DNA from: Lachnoclostridium sp. UBA7482
GTDB taxonomy: Bacteria; Bacillota; Clostridia; Lachnospirales; Lachnospiraceae
Direction: 5' to 3'
NCBI GenBank assembly: GCA_002479645.1
Contig: DLOO01000067.1
Location: 9,124-14,985 of the forward strand
Length of the DNA stretch: 5,862 nucleotides
This document shows, piece after piece, positions 5,691-5,862 of this stretch. How positions within the stretch are numbered: position 1 is the first letter of the stretch; every line of letters begins with the position of its first letter. Both the position numbers and the translations under genes were made by a program. A model generated the notes under the pieces. The model was not told where the DNA came from. It did no database searches and saw nothing but the letters and a program-made list of their open reading frames with translations.

Positions 5691-5862
5691 ATGAAAAGAA
5701 AAATTTTAATGCTTACGCTTTTCGTTGCAATGCTTGCAACTGCCTGCGGCAAGGAGGATGAGCCTGTGAACAAAGAAACTGCTACCCCGACACTGACCGA
5801 AACACCGACCGATACCCCGACGCCGACCGATACCCCCGCGCCGACCGATACCCCGACGCCGA
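5691..5862 (+). CDS. Lipoprotein with Thr-Pro-rich linker, 3' end missing
   Basis: Only the first 57 codons are present. The start has MKRK, a hydrophobic stretch (residues 5-18) and a lipobox-like ATAC with the lipidated cysteine at C19, so the protein should be exported and anchored to the outer face of the membrane by its N-terminus. Next come an acidic stretch (GKEDEPVN) and a low-complexity linker of TDTPTP repeats from about residue 30, still running at the right edge. Such Thr-Pro linkers join a lipid anchor to a distant globular domain in Clostridia. That domain is not visible, so no function can be given. The ATG at 5691 has GGAGGA (5682-5687) just upstream. The 34-bp gap to marR carries no promoter or terminator that I can see, which suggests co-transcription. 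Confidence 0.85.
   Translation, partial: MKRKILMLTLFVAMLATACGKEDEPVNKETATPTLTETPTDTPTPTDTPAPTDTPTP
5808..5862 (+). repeat. 18-bp tandem repeat encoding TDTPTP
   Basis: Three consecutive copies of an 18-bp unit (ACCGATACCCCGACGCCG) at 5808-5825, 5826-5843 and 5844-5861. The first and third are identical; the middle one differs at two bases, giving Ala for Thr. The array is in frame with the lipoprotein gene and continues past the right edge, so its true length is unknown. Confidence 0.92.

Noticed and set aside
5441..5773. A 110-codon open frame on the minus strand
   Set aside because: It overlaps marR and the lipoprotein start in antisense, has no family resemblance and no promoter of its own.
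5808..5862. Short regularly repeated units, considered as a CRISPR array
   Set aside because: The units are contiguous 18-bp copies without spacers and are in frame with the lipoprotein gene, so they are a coding minisatellite.

Overview
The window looks like chromosomal DNA of a low-to-mid GC Firmicute of the class Clostridia, probably a Lachnospiraceae relative. This is an inference from several signs: near-consensus sigma-A promoters with 17-nt spacers, strong AGGAGG-type ribosome binding sites, an MscL with a C-terminal zinc ribbon, a CPCC-type cysteine-rich protein, a GH113-like glycosidase, an HD-GYP-like protein with a helical N-terminus, and a lipoprotein with a Thr-Pro linker. No rRNA, tRNA, mobile element or CRISPR array is visible.

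Layout. The left five genes lie on the minus strand and the right two on the plus strand. Reading from the divergent region at about 5040-5220 leftwards: a small CPCC zinc-ribbon-like protein (5036-4749), a cytoplasmic GH113-family beta-mannanase-like glycosidase (4738-3746) and a 618-residue HD-GYP-type phosphohydrolase (3695-1839). These three are tightly packed behind one promoter (5103-5075) and probably form an operon. Next come mscL, with its own promoter and a clear intrinsic terminator, and pepF (oligoendopeptidase F, M3 family), also with its own promoter. pepF is cut off at the left edge before its HExxH zinc site. Rightwards from the same divergent region: a MarR-family regulator (5222-5656) and, 34 bp later, the start of a lipoprotein gene (5691 onward) that runs off the right edge inside an 18-bp tandem repeat encoding a TDTPTP linker.

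How the genes may work together. The MarR regulator probably represses its own promoter, because an inverted repeat overlaps its -10 box; the lipoprotein would be co-regulated. The CPCC-GH113-HD operon joins intracellular mannan-type oligosaccharide cleavage with a possible cyclic-dinucleotide phosphodiesterase, a combination whose logic is not evident. mscL and pepF look like ordinary housekeeping genes.

The most important technical point is at the left edge. Bases 1-22 are an exact reverse complement of bases 299-320, and the PepF protein stops resembling its family exactly at that boundary. This points to a fold-back assembly or amplification artefact, so the first 22 bases should not be trusted. 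I see no convincing new biological system here; the unusual points are the MscL-zinc ribbon fusion, the HD-GYP variant and its operon partners.
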